From Robertkochia aurantiaca (GTDB lineage: Bacteria > Bacteroidota > Bacteroidia > Flavobacteriales > Flavobacteriaceae): a DNA stretch of 64,000 nucleotides. Under the pieces are notes generated by a model. It was not told the origin of the DNA and ran no database searches. It saw only the letters and a program-made list of their open reading frames with translations. Location: assembly GCF_020166495.1 (NCBI RefSeq), contig NZ_JAINZS010000002.1, forward strand, positions 124,001 to 188,000, written 5' to 3'. Of the stretch, positions 26,518 through 35,022 are shown piece by piece. Made by a program: the position numbers and the translations under genes. Every line of letters begins with the position of its first letter. The first letter of the stretch is position 1.

Positions 26518-27150
26518 TTAATAGCGTTTTTTTCTGCCCTTATGCTTGCGCGGACTACTGGTTGTTCGGGTTTTGCTTTTGCTGCGAACCAACTCCTTGC
26601 TTTCCCTGAGGTCTTCATCCCACTTTGCAAGATTGATCTTCCCTCCGCTAAGCTCATACAAATGGTCGAAGATCACCTCATCTTCCACACTGTCTTTATT
26701 CCAGTTCAGGTAGCTTTTCTTCATATGATTGGCTATGGTGAACTTCAGGGCATCTTTGAGGTCACCCTCGTCCCAGCTCACACAAACGTCAATCATACGC
26801 TTAATATTGTTACCATAGAAGCGGTATTTGGGATGATTCTGCGGGTAATCAAGCTTTTCAGGCCTCTCCTCAAGCATTTCCCGGGTCGGTTTTGGAAAAG
26901 GTGAATCAACATCGAGTTCAAAGTCAGAAATAATGAATAATTGATCCCATAGTTTATGCTGAAAATCAGGCACGTCGCGCAGGTGAGGGTTGAGATTTCC
27001 CATCACTCCGATTATGGCTTTGGCCATTTTATTCCGCTCTTCACGGTCATCGATGGAGATCACATGGTCTACCATCTTTTGTATATGTCTTCCGTACTCA
27101 GGTATGATCAACCTGGGTCTCTCGCTGTTGTATTCTAAATTTTCTACCAA
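26518..27150 (-). CDS. DUF4290 family protein
   Basis: 210 residues with no membrane segment. The N-terminus (LEYNSERPRLIIPEYGRHIQKMVDHVISIDDREERN) and the middle GNNIKRMIDVCVSWDEGDLK match the DUF4290 family, restricted to Bacteroidota. The tail is very basic (SKSKTRTTSSPRKHKGRKKRY), which suggests nucleic-acid or ribosome contact but this is only inference. It lies between DUF493 and murA on the same strand and is likely co-transcribed with both. Confidence 0.85.
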   Translation of the reverse strand: MVENLEYNSERPRLIIPEYGRHIQKMVDHVISIDDREERNKMAKAIIGVMGNLNPHLRDVPDFQHKLWDQLFIISDFELDVDSPFPKPTREMLEERPEKLDYPQNHPKYRFYGNNIKRMIDVCVSWDEGDLKDALKFTIANHMKKSYLNWNKDSVEDEVIFDHLYELSGGKINLAKWDEDLRESKELVRSKSKTRTTSSPRKHKGRKKRY

Positions 27151-27234
27151 AACGTATTGAAATTATTAATAGGGTGAGTCGCTCGTATAGCGCTTGTGGT
27201 CCAAAATACTAAAAATATATCGTTCCCGTCGTAT

Positions 27235-27525
27235 TTAGAGAGAAATAACTCCTTCAACCTGCCCTACTTCTTTATAGATCGCTATTACAGATTCAGGATC
27301 TTCCATAGTGACCTTAACCGAAATGCTGGTATAGTTGCCATTCGAGGAGCTCTTTTTATCGATCACCGCTCCCATATTGTCAAAGGTCTTTTCTATTGTC
27401 AGTATTTTTTGTTCATCAGAAGGCACGATGAACTTATACATATAAAGGGATGGCCATTGAGTACTTTTGGCGAGCTCCCCTTTTAATCGCTTGTAAAAAG
27501 CTTCCTGGTCATTCTTGTTTCCCAT
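27235..27525 (-). CDS. DUF493 (YbeD-like) protein
   Basis: 96 residues from the ATG at 27525. An upstream in-frame ATG at 27549 sits on a -7 promoter box, so it is not the start. The protein has the ACT-like small-fold pattern LKGELAKSTQWPSLYMYKFIVP then SSNGNYTSISVKVTMEDPESVIAIYKEV, typical of DUF493/YbeD. The family's role is unclear; in some bacteria YbeD lies next to lipoate genes, but none is near here. It is first in the DUF493-DUF4290-murA run. Confidence 0.82.
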   Translation of the reverse strand: MGNKNDQEAFYKRLKGELAKSTQWPSLYMYKFIVPSDEQKILTIEKTFDNMGAVIDKKSSSNGNYTSISVKVTMEDPESVIAIYKEVGQVEGVISL

Positions 27526-27546
27526 AACGTTACTCCCTGTTTTTGG

Positions 27547-27554
27547 CAAAGATA
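27547..27554 (-). promoter_or_regulatory. -7 box for DUF493-DUF4290-murA
   Basis: Minus-strand TATCTTTG, an exact match to TAnnTTTG, 21 bases before the ATG at 27525. No TTG is seen at the matching -33 distance. Its position rules out the longer start at 27549. Confidence 0.5.
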
Positions 27555-27617
27555 AGCCTTCGATCGGGAAATTTTTATTAATTGGCCGGTATTAGTTAAT
27601 TTGCCCCACAATTTGTC

Positions 27618-28157
27618 ATGAAGAAGGAACACAAGAAGATAGTGATCACAGGAGGGCCGGGCACAGGCAAAACGACACTGATCGAAGACCTGAAAGGCAG
27701 GGAATATACCTGTCTCCCTGAAATATCAAGACAGGTTACCCTGAAAGCCCGGGAAGAAGGAATCGAGCAACTCTTCCTCGAAGACCCTTTGCTTTTCAGT
27801 AAAAAATTGCTGGAGGGCAGAACTATGCAGTACCACGAAGCCAGCCGGTTACAGGCTGACCCCGTTTTTTTCGACCGCGGCATTCCTGATGTGGTGGCTT
27901 ACCTGGATTATATAGGAGATGAATACCCCGATTGGTTCTCTGAACCCTGTAAAGTATTTCGTTACGATACTGTTTTTTTGCTCCCCCCCTGGGAAGATAT
28001 CTATCGGTCAGACAGTGAACGCTACGAAAATTATGAACAAGCCAGCCTGATTCACGACCACCTTGAAAAGACCTATAAGCGCTTCGGCTACAACTTACTG
28101 GAGGTACCGAAAGATTCGGTTTCCCAGCGTATCGAGTTCATTCTCGACAACCTATAA
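27618..28157 (+). CDS. Small AAA-family (NadR-like) ATP-binding protein
   Basis: 179 residues starting with a Walker A loop ITGGPGTGKTTLIEDL (residues 10-25). An aspartate strand follows in VFFDRGIPDVVAYLDY, with a lid region RSDSERYENYEQA. This matches the AAA_28 / NadR-type kinase-like family, whose members phosphorylate small molecules or have unknown targets; no adenylyltransferase domain is present. It precedes recQ by nine bases and is likely co-transcribed with recQ and fmt. Confidence 0.75.
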   Translation: MKKEHKKIVITGGPGTGKTTLIEDLKGREYTCLPEISRQVTLKAREEGIEQLFLEDPLLFSKKLLEGRTMQYHEASRLQADPVFFDRGIPDVVAYLDYIGDEYPDWFSEPCKVFRYDTVFLLPPWEDIYRSDSERYENYEQASLIHDHLEKTYKRFGYNLLEVPKDSVSQRIEFILDNL

Positions 28158-28166
28158 TTATACGGT

Positions 28167-30068
28167 GTGATAAATAACCCGACAGACATACTCAGAAAAT
28201 ACTGGGGTTTCGAAAGTTTTCGGCCATTGCAGCAAGAGATCATTGAATCGGTCATGCTACAAAACGATACTGTGTCACTGCTACCTACAGGTGGGGGAAA
28301 ATCGATATGCTATCAGGTACCCGCGCTTCTTAGAACGGGTATTTGCATTGTGGTTTCACCCCTGGTGGCTCTTATTGAAGACCAGGTAAGTACTCTGAAA
28401 AGCAAAGGAATCAAAGCAGTAGGAATCAGCAGTGGGATCAGTCATAAGGACCTGGATGATATACTGGATAATTGCATTTACGGAAATTTCAAGTTTTTGT
28501 ATCTCTCGCCTGAGCGGCTGCAACAGGAATTGGTCAGAAATCGTATTCAGCAAATGGAAGTATCACTTATCGCTATCGATGAGGCCCATTGCATCTCACA
28601 ATGGGGCAATGACTTCAGGCCGGCATACCGCCAATGTGCAGACCTCAGAGAATTTCACCCGAAAGCACCGGCTATCGCCCTTACTGCTACTGCCACAAAC
28701 AAGGTCTTGAACGATATCTGTGACAATCTATCACTTCACCAGCCACAGGTTTTCAGAGGTTCTTTTCATCGCAAGAATATCGGCTATTTTGTTCTGAAAG
28801 ATCAGGACAAGCAATACCGGTTGCTACAGGTACTTGGTAAGAAATCAGGAAGCTCCATCGTATATGTCAGGAGCAGAAAGGCCACTAAAAGACTGAGTGA
28901 CCTGCTCAATGAAAAAGCAATCAGGTCAGAACCCTTTCACGGGGGAATGCCCACAGGTGAAAAAGAAGCAGCACTTAAAAGATGGTTAAAGGGAAATACC
29001 CGGGTCATGGTAGCGACCAACGCCTTTGGGATGGGAATCGATAAACCCGACGTGGAAACGGTTATTCATATGGCCCTGCCCGAATCTCTTGAGAGTTATT
29101 ATCAGGAAGCAGGAAGGGCAGGCAGAAACGGCGAGCCGGCATTTGCTGTGGTGATCACCAATGAAAGCGATCAGGCACAGGCCAACCGGCAGTTTATTGA
29201 GTCGTTGCCTGATGTACACTTCCTCAAGGAACTGTATCGTAAATTAAACACCTATTACCAGATCTCTTACGGAGAGGGAGAGTTTGAAAGCTACTTTCTT
29301 AACTTCAATATTTTTTGTCAACGATATGGTTTCGACCCGGTATTGTGTTACAACGGACTCAAAACCCTTGACCGCCATTCTGTGATTCAGATCCGTGAAC
29401 ATTTTCAACGCACCACAAAAATCCAGTTCAAGTGCAGTAACTCTGCGCTCTTCAATTACCTGGATCGCCACCCTGAAACCGGTAAGGTCATACAGACACT
29501 GCTTCGTACCTATGGAGGCCTGTTTGAACTTGAAATTACCGTTAACCCACAGCTCATTGCATCGAAATCAGGAGAGTCGGCAGAAAAAGTGATCGCTGTG
29601 TTCAGACGACTGGAAAAAGATGACATGATATTTTACGAAGAACAGCAGACCGATACTGAGATCACCTTCCTGCTTCCCCGGGAAGATGATCGTACCATTA
29701 ATAATATAGCCAGGGCTGTAAAGAACCACAACGAAATAAAAGCCGACCAGCTGCATCAGGTCATCAACTGGATCGAAAATGAGGATCACTGTAAAACTCG
29801 TTTGCTTTTACATTATTTCGGAGAAAAAACCGGAGAAGATTGTGGCAATTGCTCCTATTGCGTAAAAAAATTACGATCCGCTCAGAAGAAAACGACAGGC
29901 ATATCGAACGTCATTTTATCGGCCCTGGAGAATACTCCGCGTTCCTCCAGGGAACTGGCCGCCCTGATACAGGTTGAGGAATCGATATTATTGGAACAAC
30001 TGTCACTGCTATTGGCAGAAGAAAAGATCGATATCAAAGAAGGAAATAAATATTACCGAACAAAATGA
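28167..30068 (+). CDS. recQ: RecQ-family DNA helicase
   Basis: 633 residues, starting with GTG because no upstream or near ATG keeps the N-terminal helix. Motifs: FRPLQQEIIESVM (motif 0), LLPTGGGKSICYQ (Walker A, Lys45), VSPLVALIEDQV, IDEAHCISQWGNDFRP, LTATAT, VATNAFGMGIDKPDV and YYQEAGRAGRNG. The RecQ zinc site is present near residue 540 (CKTRLLLHYFGEKTGEDCGNCSYC pattern of four Cys). The C-terminus holds a winged-helix-like segment but no clear HRDC domain. It unwinds DNA 3'-5' in repair and fork processing. Its end overlaps fmt by four bases. Confidence 0.93.
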   Translation: MINNPTDILRKYWGFESFRPLQQEIIESVMLQNDTVSLLPTGGGKSICYQVPALLRTGICIVVSPLVALIEDQVSTLKSKGIKAVGISSGISHKDLDDILDNCIYGNFKFLYLSPERLQQELVRNRIQQMEVSLIAIDEAHCISQWGNDFRPAYRQCADLREFHPKAPAIALTATATNKVLNDICDNLSLHQPQVFRGSFHRKNIGYFVLKDQDKQYRLLQVLGKKSGSSIVYVRSRKATKRLSDLLNEKAIRSEPFHGGMPTGEKEAALKRWLKGNTRVMVATNAFGMGIDKPDVETVIHMALPESLESYYQEAGRAGRNGEPAFAVVITNESDQAQANRQFIESLPDVHFLKELYRKLNTYYQISYGEGEFESYFLNFNIFCQRYGFDPVLCYNGLKTLDRHSVIQIREHFQRTTKIQFKCSNSALFNYLDRHPETGKVIQTLLRTYGGLFELEITVNPQLIASKSGESAEKVIAVFRRLEKDDMIFYEEQQTDTEITFLLPREDDRTINNIARAVKNHNEIKADQLHQVINWIENEDHCKTRLLLHYFGEKTGEDCGNCSYCVKKLRSAQKKTTGISNVILSALENTPRSSRELAALIQVEESILLEQLSLLLAEEKIDIKEGNKYYRTK

Positions 30069-31012
30069 AGAATCTAAGTATAGTTTTTATGGGGACGCCC
30101 GATTTCGCTGTGGCTTCCCTCGACGCGATCCTGAAAGCCGGCTATCCGGTAAAGGGGGTAATCACCGCCCCTGATCGTCCGGCCGGAAGGGGTCGAAAAT
30201 TACGCCCTTCAGCTGTAAAGCAGTATGCCCTGGCGCACGATTTAAAAGTAATGCAGCCCACTAACCTGAAAGACCCTGTATTCCTGGACGAACTGCAACA
30301 GCTGCAGGCTGATGTCTTTGTAGTGGTAGCGTTCAGAATGCTTCCCGAAGCGGTCTGGAGTATGCCGCCAAGGGGCACCTTTAACCTGCATGCTTCCCTG
30401 TTACCTGAATACCGGGGAGCAGCACCCATTAACTGGGCGATTATAAGGGGGGAGAAACAAACCGGGGTCACCACCTTTTTTATAGATGAAAAAATCGATA
30501 CAGGAGCTATTATCGATCAACGAAAAACCGAGATTGGCCAAAATACCACTGCAGGGGAACTGCACGATACCCTCATGGACCTGGGAGCCGGCCTGGTGAC
30601 TGATACGCTGGAGATGATCGGACAGGGAACTGTTCAAACCAAGGAACAGGACAAGGAAGCCGAAGTGAAAACAGCACCTAAGATCGACAGGGAGAGCACC
30701 AGGATAGACTGGAACAAACCGGTAGCTGAGATCCATAACCTTATCAGAGGAATGAGCCCCTATCCTACTGCCTGGACTTATTTAGTAAACAAAGGGGAAG
30801 AAATCCCGGTAAAAATATTTACGGCATCCATAGCCGAAGGTGCAACAGATACCAAGCCCGGACAGGTTTTTATCGATAACAGAACGATGAAGGTAAGCGG
30901 TAAAGACGGCTGGCTGGAACTGTATGAGATCCAAATGCCCGGGAAACGAAAAATGTCAGTTCAGGATGTTTTGAACGGTATAGAAATAGAAAAGAGTGCG
31001 AAAATGCGCTGA
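30065..31012 (+). CDS. fmt: Methionyl-tRNA formyltransferase
   Basis: 315 residues, normal length. Formyl-folate binding and catalytic motifs: FMGTPDFAVASLDAIL, TAPDRPAGRGRKL, FVVVAFRMLP and FNLHASLLPEYRGAAPINWAI with the catalytic Asn-His pair. The C-terminal OB-like domain follows from about residue 205. It formylates Met on the initiator tRNA. The start overlaps the recQ stop (ATGA), so translation is probably coupled. Confidence 0.96.
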   Translation: MKNLSIVFMGTPDFAVASLDAILKAGYPVKGVITAPDRPAGRGRKLRPSAVKQYALAHDLKVMQPTNLKDPVFLDELQQLQADVFVVVAFRMLPEAVWSMPPRGTFNLHASLLPEYRGAAPINWAIIRGEKQTGVTTFFIDEKIDTGAIIDQRKTEIGQNTTAGELHDTLMDLGAGLVTDTLEMIGQGTVQTKEQDKEAEVKTAPKIDRESTRIDWNKPVAEIHNLIRGMSPYPTAWTYLVNKGEEIPVKIFTASIAEGATDTKPGQVFIDNRTMKVSGKDGWLELYEIQMPGKRKMSVQDVLNGIEIEKSAKMR

Positions 31013-31060
31013 GCCCTTTGATAATAAGCCTTGGCGTATATATGGTAAAAAAAAGCTTAC

Positions 31061-31091
31061 GTTATTAACAATCGCTGTAAGTTATTAACAA
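31061..31091 (+). repeat. Direct repeat GTTATTAACAA, two copies 20 bp apart, upstream of HU
   Basis: GTTATTAACAA occurs at 31061-31071 and 31081-31091, exactly 20 bp start to start (about two helical turns). Each core GTTA-T-TAAC is itself a palindrome around one base. The pair lies about 60-90 bases upstream of the predicted HU transcription start, as an activator or repressor site might. Confidence 0.55.
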
Positions 31092-31116
31092 AAACGCTGA
31101 TTTCCCTTGCTATTAC

Positions 31117-31146
31117 TTGCGTGGTATGTAATTCCGTCTAAATTTG
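31117..31146 (+). promoter_or_regulatory. HU gene promoter
   Basis: TTG (31117-31119), 19-base spacer, TAAATTTG (31139-31146), an exact match to the Bacteroidota consensus TTG-N19-TAnnTTTG. It would give a leader of about 50 bases before the HU ATG. Confidence 0.75.
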
Positions 31147-31199
31147 TTAACCGATTAAAGAAATGTTAAACCAAACTATTAATTAAAAATCTTTAAATT

Positions 31200-31472
31200 A
31201 TGAACAAAACGGAATTAATCGATGCTATGGCTGCCGACGCCGGAATTACTAAGGCTGCTGCAAAGAAAGCCCTTGAATCTTTTCTTGGAAATGTAGAAGA
31301 CACTCTTAAAAAAGGAGGTCGTGTTTCATTGGTAGGATTTGGTTCATGGTCTGTTTCGAAAAGATCGGCACGTGAGGGAAGAAATCCTCAAACCGGTAAA
31401 ACCATTCAGATTCCAGCTAAGAACGTAGTGAAGTTCAAAGCAGGTGCTGAACTGTCTGACGCTGTAAACTAA
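31200..31472 (+). CDS. HU-family DNA-binding protein
   Basis: 90 residues, the usual HU size: MNKTELIDAMAADAGITKAAAKKAL for the helical base, GGRVSLVGFGSWSVSKRSAREGRNPQTGKTI for the DNA-gripping beta arms, and IPAKNVVKFKAGAELSDAV at the end. It binds and bends DNA as a nucleoid protein. It has its own strong promoter and terminator, so it is a single-gene unit. Confidence 0.96.
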   Translation: MNKTELIDAMAADAGITKAAAKKALESFLGNVEDTLKKGGRVSLVGFGSWSVSKRSAREGRNPQTGKTIQIPAKNVVKFKAGAELSDAVN

Positions 31473-31495
31473 CTCAATTCAGTATATTTATTAGG

Positions 31496-31523
31496 AAAGC
31501 GTTCCTTCGGGAGCGCTTTTTTT
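31496..31523 (+). terminator. HU terminator
   Basis: Stem AAAGCGTTCC / GGAGCGCTTT with a TTCG tetraloop followed by eight T residues, about 25 bases after the HU stop. Confidence 0.9.
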
Positions 31524-31628
31524 TATTCCATTTATCCATAAAAATTCGTCTTTCGGCGCGAGTTCTTGAAACTTATTTACCAAAATCATTTATCTTTATG
31601 TAAATAACAATCATTAATTCAAAGGCTT

Positions 31629-32189
31629 ATGGTTTCTTTAACTCCAAAAAAAGGCCATTTGCTTATTGCCGAACCTTCCATCATCGGCGATGTAGCGTTT
31701 AACAGATCTGTGGTATTGTTGGCAGAACACAATGTAGACGGATCGGTGGGTTTCATACTCAATAAACCTTTGGAATTCAGATTAAACGAGCTTGTCCCCG
31801 ATATCAATAAATCGTTTAAAGTGTATAACGGAGGCCCCGTTGAGCAGGATAATCTTTATTTTATCCACAAGGTTCCCGACCTGATCGAAAACAGTATCGA
31901 GATCTCCAATGGCATTTACTGGGGCGGTGATTTTGAGAGAATCATCGACCTGATAAATAACGGAAGCATACAGGAAGACGATATTCGTTTTTTTCTGGGA
32001 TATTCCGGATGGGACAATATGCAGCTCGAGAAAGAACTCGACAGCAGCTCGTGGGTCGTTTCAGAAAACATTTACAAAAGCAATGTGATCAAGAAATCAG
32101 CCATACATTTCTGGAAGGAAAAAATGCTCGAATTCGGAGGGGATTACCTGATCTGGTCCAATGCCCCTGAAAACCCCAGCCTGAACTGA
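31629..32189 (+). CDS. YqgE/AlgH family protein
   Basis: 186 residues. The family opening KGHLLIAEPSIIGDVAFNRSVVLLAEH and the GFILNKPLEF, VYNGGPVEQDNLYFIHK and RFFLGYSGWDNMQLEKEL segments are all present. YqgE/AlgH proteins are cytoplasmic and of uncertain function (AlgH was once described as a transcriptional regulator in Pseudomonas). It is convergent with the aminotransferase gene, 12 bases apart. Confidence 0.9.
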   Translation: MVSLTPKKGHLLIAEPSIIGDVAFNRSVVLLAEHNVDGSVGFILNKPLEFRLNELVPDINKSFKVYNGGPVEQDNLYFIHKVPDLIENSIEISNGIYWGGDFERIIDLINNGSIQEDDIRFFLGYSGWDNMQLEKELDSSSWVVSENIYKSNVIKKSAIHFWKEKMLEFGGDYLIWSNAPENPSLN

Positions 32190-32201
32190 TACCTTAGCTG
32201 C

Positions 32202-33047
32202 TTAGGAAAGCCGCAACAGCGCATTCAATCTCCCTATCAACTTTTTCGAAACCTCACTGCCATACTCTTTCTTCCGATATTTCGATACCGGAATAATACC
32301 CGTAATAACGTTGGTGATGAACATTTCATCTGCCTTTTGCAGTTCGAAAGGTGACACCGGCTTTTCTTCCAACTGAAACTCATCGGTCTTTCCGATGACC
32401 TCAATAAGCTGTTTACGCATGATCCCGTTCAGAGCACCGCTTTCAAGCGGAGGTGTCTTGATGGTATTTCCCTTAACCAGAAACAGGTTTCCGCTTATCG
32501 CTTCCACCACTTCTTTCTTCTCGTTAAGCAGAAGACAACTGTCGTACCCGTTCTCTCTGGCATAAACCCCTGCAAGGATGTTTACCAGGCGATTGTTGGT
32601 CTTCAAAGTTGAAAGCAACCCACTACCGGTAAAATGATCTTTAAAAAGCTCTATTTCATAGGCATTTTGATCTATGGTATAGAATGGATCATCAAGAGGA
32701 TGAGATTCGATAATATAAGAGATCTCTCCGGTTTCCGGGGTGTACAACCCACCTGCATTCCTGAAAACGGTAATTCGTACTCTGGCCGGAGAAGATTGCA
32801 GTTCGTTAGCGGCGAGAAGATCACTGATCTCAGACGAGAGAAATTCCATGGTGAAATTCATGGGAATTTCCATACGCAGGATTCGCATGGAAGCCATCAG
32901 CCTCAAATAATGGGGCTCCCAAAAATTGATCTTACCATTCACCACCTTGATGGTTTCGAAAAGAGAATCTCCATATCGCAGCCCTCTGTTTCCATGATCC
33001 AGAAAACTCTGAGAGGAAGAAATGATCGTACCGTTAAAATTTACCAT
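32202..33047 (-). CDS. Class IV aminotransferase (PabC/IlvE/DAT-like)
   Basis: 281 residues of the fold type IV PLP family. It has the opening NHGNRGLRYGDSLFETIKV-type region (DHGNRGLRYGDSLFETIKV), the middle LKTNNRLVNILAGVYARENGYDSCLLLNEKKEVVEA with the PLP Lys expected in STLKTNN, and FLVKGNTIKTPPLESGALNGIMR. It could be an aminodeoxychorismate lyase or an amino-acid transaminase; the sequence does not separate these. It ends 52 bases after the START-like gene's stop on the same strand. Confidence 0.85.
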   Translation of the reverse strand: MVNFNGTIISSSQSFLDHGNRGLRYGDSLFETIKVVNGKINFWEPHYLRLMASMRILRMEIPMNFTMEFLSSEISDLLAANELQSSPARVRITVFRNAGGLYTPETGEISYIIESHPLDDPFYTIDQNAYEIELFKDHFTGSGLLSTLKTNNRLVNILAGVYARENGYDSCLLLNEKKEVVEAISGNLFLVKGNTIKTPPLESGALNGIMRKQLIEVIGKTDEFQLEEKPVSPFELQKADEMFITNVITGIIPVSKYRKKEYGSEVSKKLIGRLNALLRLS

Positions 33048-33099
33048 AAAAAAAGCCTTGAAAAATCAAGGCACAAAGATAATGGTTCTGTGGCGATCT

Positions 33100-33483
33100 C
33101 TAAACCGATCCCAGTACGTGTTTCAGGTCAGAGATCTGATTTTCCCATAACATCTTCGCCTCATCCACCTCATCTTCATCGGTAAAATCGGTAACCATAA
33201 GAGAAACATCTTTAGTAATCTCATCTACTACTATGCGCAACTGGAAAAAAGTATCTTCATCGCCTTCCATCCAACGGAATTTCACAAGTTCCCCGCTTTT
33301 CTTCTTCAGGAGTCTCGCACGCTCTTCTGAGCCATCCCAGATAAAGGTGAAAAATTCACCTCTGGAATTTACATTATCTGCGAACCATTCTGATAAACCT
33401 GAGGGAGTGGAGATATATTGATAAAGAAGTTGCGGAGAGGAATGAATGGGAAATTCTAATTCGTATTTTACTTTTTCTTGCAT
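33100..33483 (-). CDS. START-like / Bet v1-fold domain protein
   Basis: 127 residues from the ATG at 33483; the longer upstream start adds a poor N-terminus. The sequence KYELEFPIHSSPQLLYQYISTPSGLSEWFADNV then FTFIWDGSEERARLLKKKSGELVKFRWMEGDE is that of START-like (AHSA1/SRPBCC-type) small-molecule-binding folds, common in Bacteroidota. No ligand is known. It precedes the aminotransferase on the same strand and may share its transcript. Confidence 0.85.
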   Translation of the reverse strand: MQEKVKYELEFPIHSSPQLLYQYISTPSGLSEWFADNVNSRGEFFTFIWDGSEERARLLKKKSGELVKFRWMEGDEDTFFQLRIVVDEITKDVSLMVTDFTDEDEVDEAKMLWENQISDLKHVLGSV

Positions 33484-33571
33484 ACAGTAGACATTAATAC
33501 TCGCTGGCAATATAATTATTTCTCACAAACTAGTTTAACAATTGGAAAAAAAATATTTTTCGCAAATAGGT

Positions 33572-33601
33572 TTGCCAAGGCTATAATTGTTGTTATATTT
33601 G
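33572..33601 (+). promoter_or_regulatory. tRNA-Met promoter
   Basis: TTG (33572-33574), 19-base spacer, TATATTTG (33594-33601): an exact consensus match, 32 bases before the mature tRNA. Confidence 0.8.
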
Positions 33602-33633
33602 CAGCCGCTAAAAGCAAAAAACGAATCAAATCT

Positions 33634-33707
33634 GGCGAGGTAGCTCAGTTGGTTAGAGCGTCGGATTCATAACCCGGAGGCCACGGGTTCAAATCCCGTC
33701 CTCGCTA
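33634..33707 (+). tRNA. tRNA-Met (CAT anticodon)
   Basis: 74-nt cloverleaf: acceptor stem GGCGAGG/CCTCGCT (first pair G-U), D arm with AGCTCAGTTGGTTAGAGC, anticodon loop TTCATAA, and T arm ACGGGTTCAAATCCCGT. The discriminator is A and CCA is not encoded. The normal first pair argues against the initiator. Elongator Met is most likely; a lysidine-modified tRNA-Ile reading AUA cannot be excluded. The anticodon stem has one A-C mismatch next to the loop. Confidence 0.93.
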
Positions 33708-33712
33708 CGCTG

Positions 33713-33742
33713 AAACCGGAAGAAAATCTTCCGGTTTTTTTG
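33713..33742 (+). terminator. tRNA-Met terminator
   Basis: AAACCGGAAGA / TCTTCCGGTTT stem with a three-base loop and a T-run, beginning six bases after the tRNA. Confidence 0.92.
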
Positions 33743-34281
33743 TTTTTCCAGTCAATATTATCTCCATGCCCTTCAATATTTAGAAACCGGAATTCATCCC
33801 TGTAATATTCTCTCTTTTTAAGCCGTCCGACAACAAATACGATCAGCCCTGTTTATCAACAAAGGCTTGTTTTCTTCTTCCTATTCTTATCAATGTACTT
33901 CACACAGTCAGTTAATCCTCTGTCGGGTATCTTTTCTGGGCTCTCACTATGAATATGGGTATTTCTCGAGTAAGTTCAACCCTCTGGTACCAATGAGCTT
34001 TTTTAAGCAGAGACCATATTATCACTGAGCGTGAAAATCTGAAGATATTCCAATTCAACAACGGTTAACGTGATACTATAAAACCCATTCCCGAAATAAG
34101 ACAAAATAATGCACCAAAGACCTGTAAATAAAAAGTAGGAATAAGATAAAAGATTACTTACAACAATGGTCTCCATCACATCGAATCCCAAGATTAAATA
34201 CTAATCTTTTTTTAAATCTTTTTTTATTCGCATTAAAATAGGTAATTTATTGATAATCAACCTTATAAATAATAAACAGAC
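33743..34281. other. Gene-poor stretch downstream of tRNA-Met, with possible degraded minus-strand coding sequence
   Basis: No complete gene is recognised. On the minus strand several open segments in different frames lie end to end. One covers about 34191-34003; another continues through WYQRVELTREIPIFIVRAQKRYPTED (two pieces) near 33990-33925. Another frame reads HSESPEKIPDRGLTDCVKYI near 33950-33880, and one more runs through about 33835-33745. Changes of frame with protein-like composition suggest a decayed gene, but no family could be named. The final part before 34282 is AT-rich leader sequence. Confidence 0.3.
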
Positions 34282-34857
34282 ATGAAAAAATCAATTCTTT
34301 TAATACTGCTCGCAGCCTTTACTTTGAGCTGCAACGTGAAAACTGAAGAAAAAGGAGAAATGCCTGAAGTCGATGTCGACGTAGATACCGAAGCGGGGGA
34401 ATTACCGGAATACGATGTGAACTGGGCTGATGTAAATGTAACCACAACCACTAAAATGGTCGAAGTTCCGAAAATAATCGTGGTGACTGAAGAAGAAGAG
34501 GTTGAAGTGCCGGTGATCGATGTTGATATGCCGGGAGAGGAAAAAATGGAACGCAGTATAGTGGTCGAAGCCGAAGTTTCAGGTGTAGAGCACAAGCTGG
34601 ATATAAAAGAAGTTCGGGCAACTAATCGAAGACTGTATGTTATCTCTACCCTGGAAAAACTCGAAACAGATCTTTCAGATGAGACCATGAGGGTACAGGA
34701 TCATATTGAACTAAACGCTCCTGATCTGGAGGTGGTGCATATCATTGTCGGAGAAAAAGCCGATAATGTCATCAACAATCAGTATCGTTATGTGAATTCA
34801 ATGAGTGAACTGGATCCCGAGGTGCAGAATGCAGAGGTAATTTATTCTGACTCCTGA
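34282..34857 (+). CDS. Acidic lipoprotein of unknown function
   Basis: 191 residues. A lipoprotein signal ends at FTLSC (Cys17). The first third of the mature protein is rich in Asp, Glu and Val with VDVDVDTEAGELPEYDVNWADVNV and a VVTEEEEVEVPVIDVD stretch, suggestive of cation binding but not proof. The remainder (HKLDIKEVRATNRRLYVISTL, then HIELNAPDLEVVHIIVGEK) looks like a small beta-alpha domain. I do not recognise a family. It stands alone; no clear promoter or terminator is seen. Confidence 0.7.
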   Translation: MKKSILLILLAAFTLSCNVKTEEKGEMPEVDVDVDTEAGELPEYDVNWADVNVTTTTKMVEVPKIIVVTEEEEVEVPVIDVDMPGEEKMERSIVVEAEVSGVEHKLDIKEVRATNRRLYVISTLEKLETDLSDETMRVQDHIELNAPDLEVVHIIVGEKADNVINNQYRYVNSMSELDPEVQNAEVIYSDS

Positions 34858-35022
34858 AGGTTTTGAAAATCCTGTACTAAGACTTCCGAACACGGCAGAC
34901 TCGAAGAAATATACGATTCGCCTAATTGCTATCGCAATATTTAAAAATAGTTCTCAAAAGCGCAGGTAAATGTGGTGCCGATCGACATCTGGACCTGTAA
35001 TTATATTGACCCATTCTCCCGG

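Noticed and set aside
32634-33185. Plus-strand open frame of 183 codons opposite the aminotransferase
   Set aside because: Low-complexity antisense shadow of a clear class IV aminotransferase gene.
34003-34191. 62-codon minus-strand gene
   Set aside because: Hydrophobic, no ribosome site or promoter, and surrounded by broken frames; treated as part of a possible remnant.
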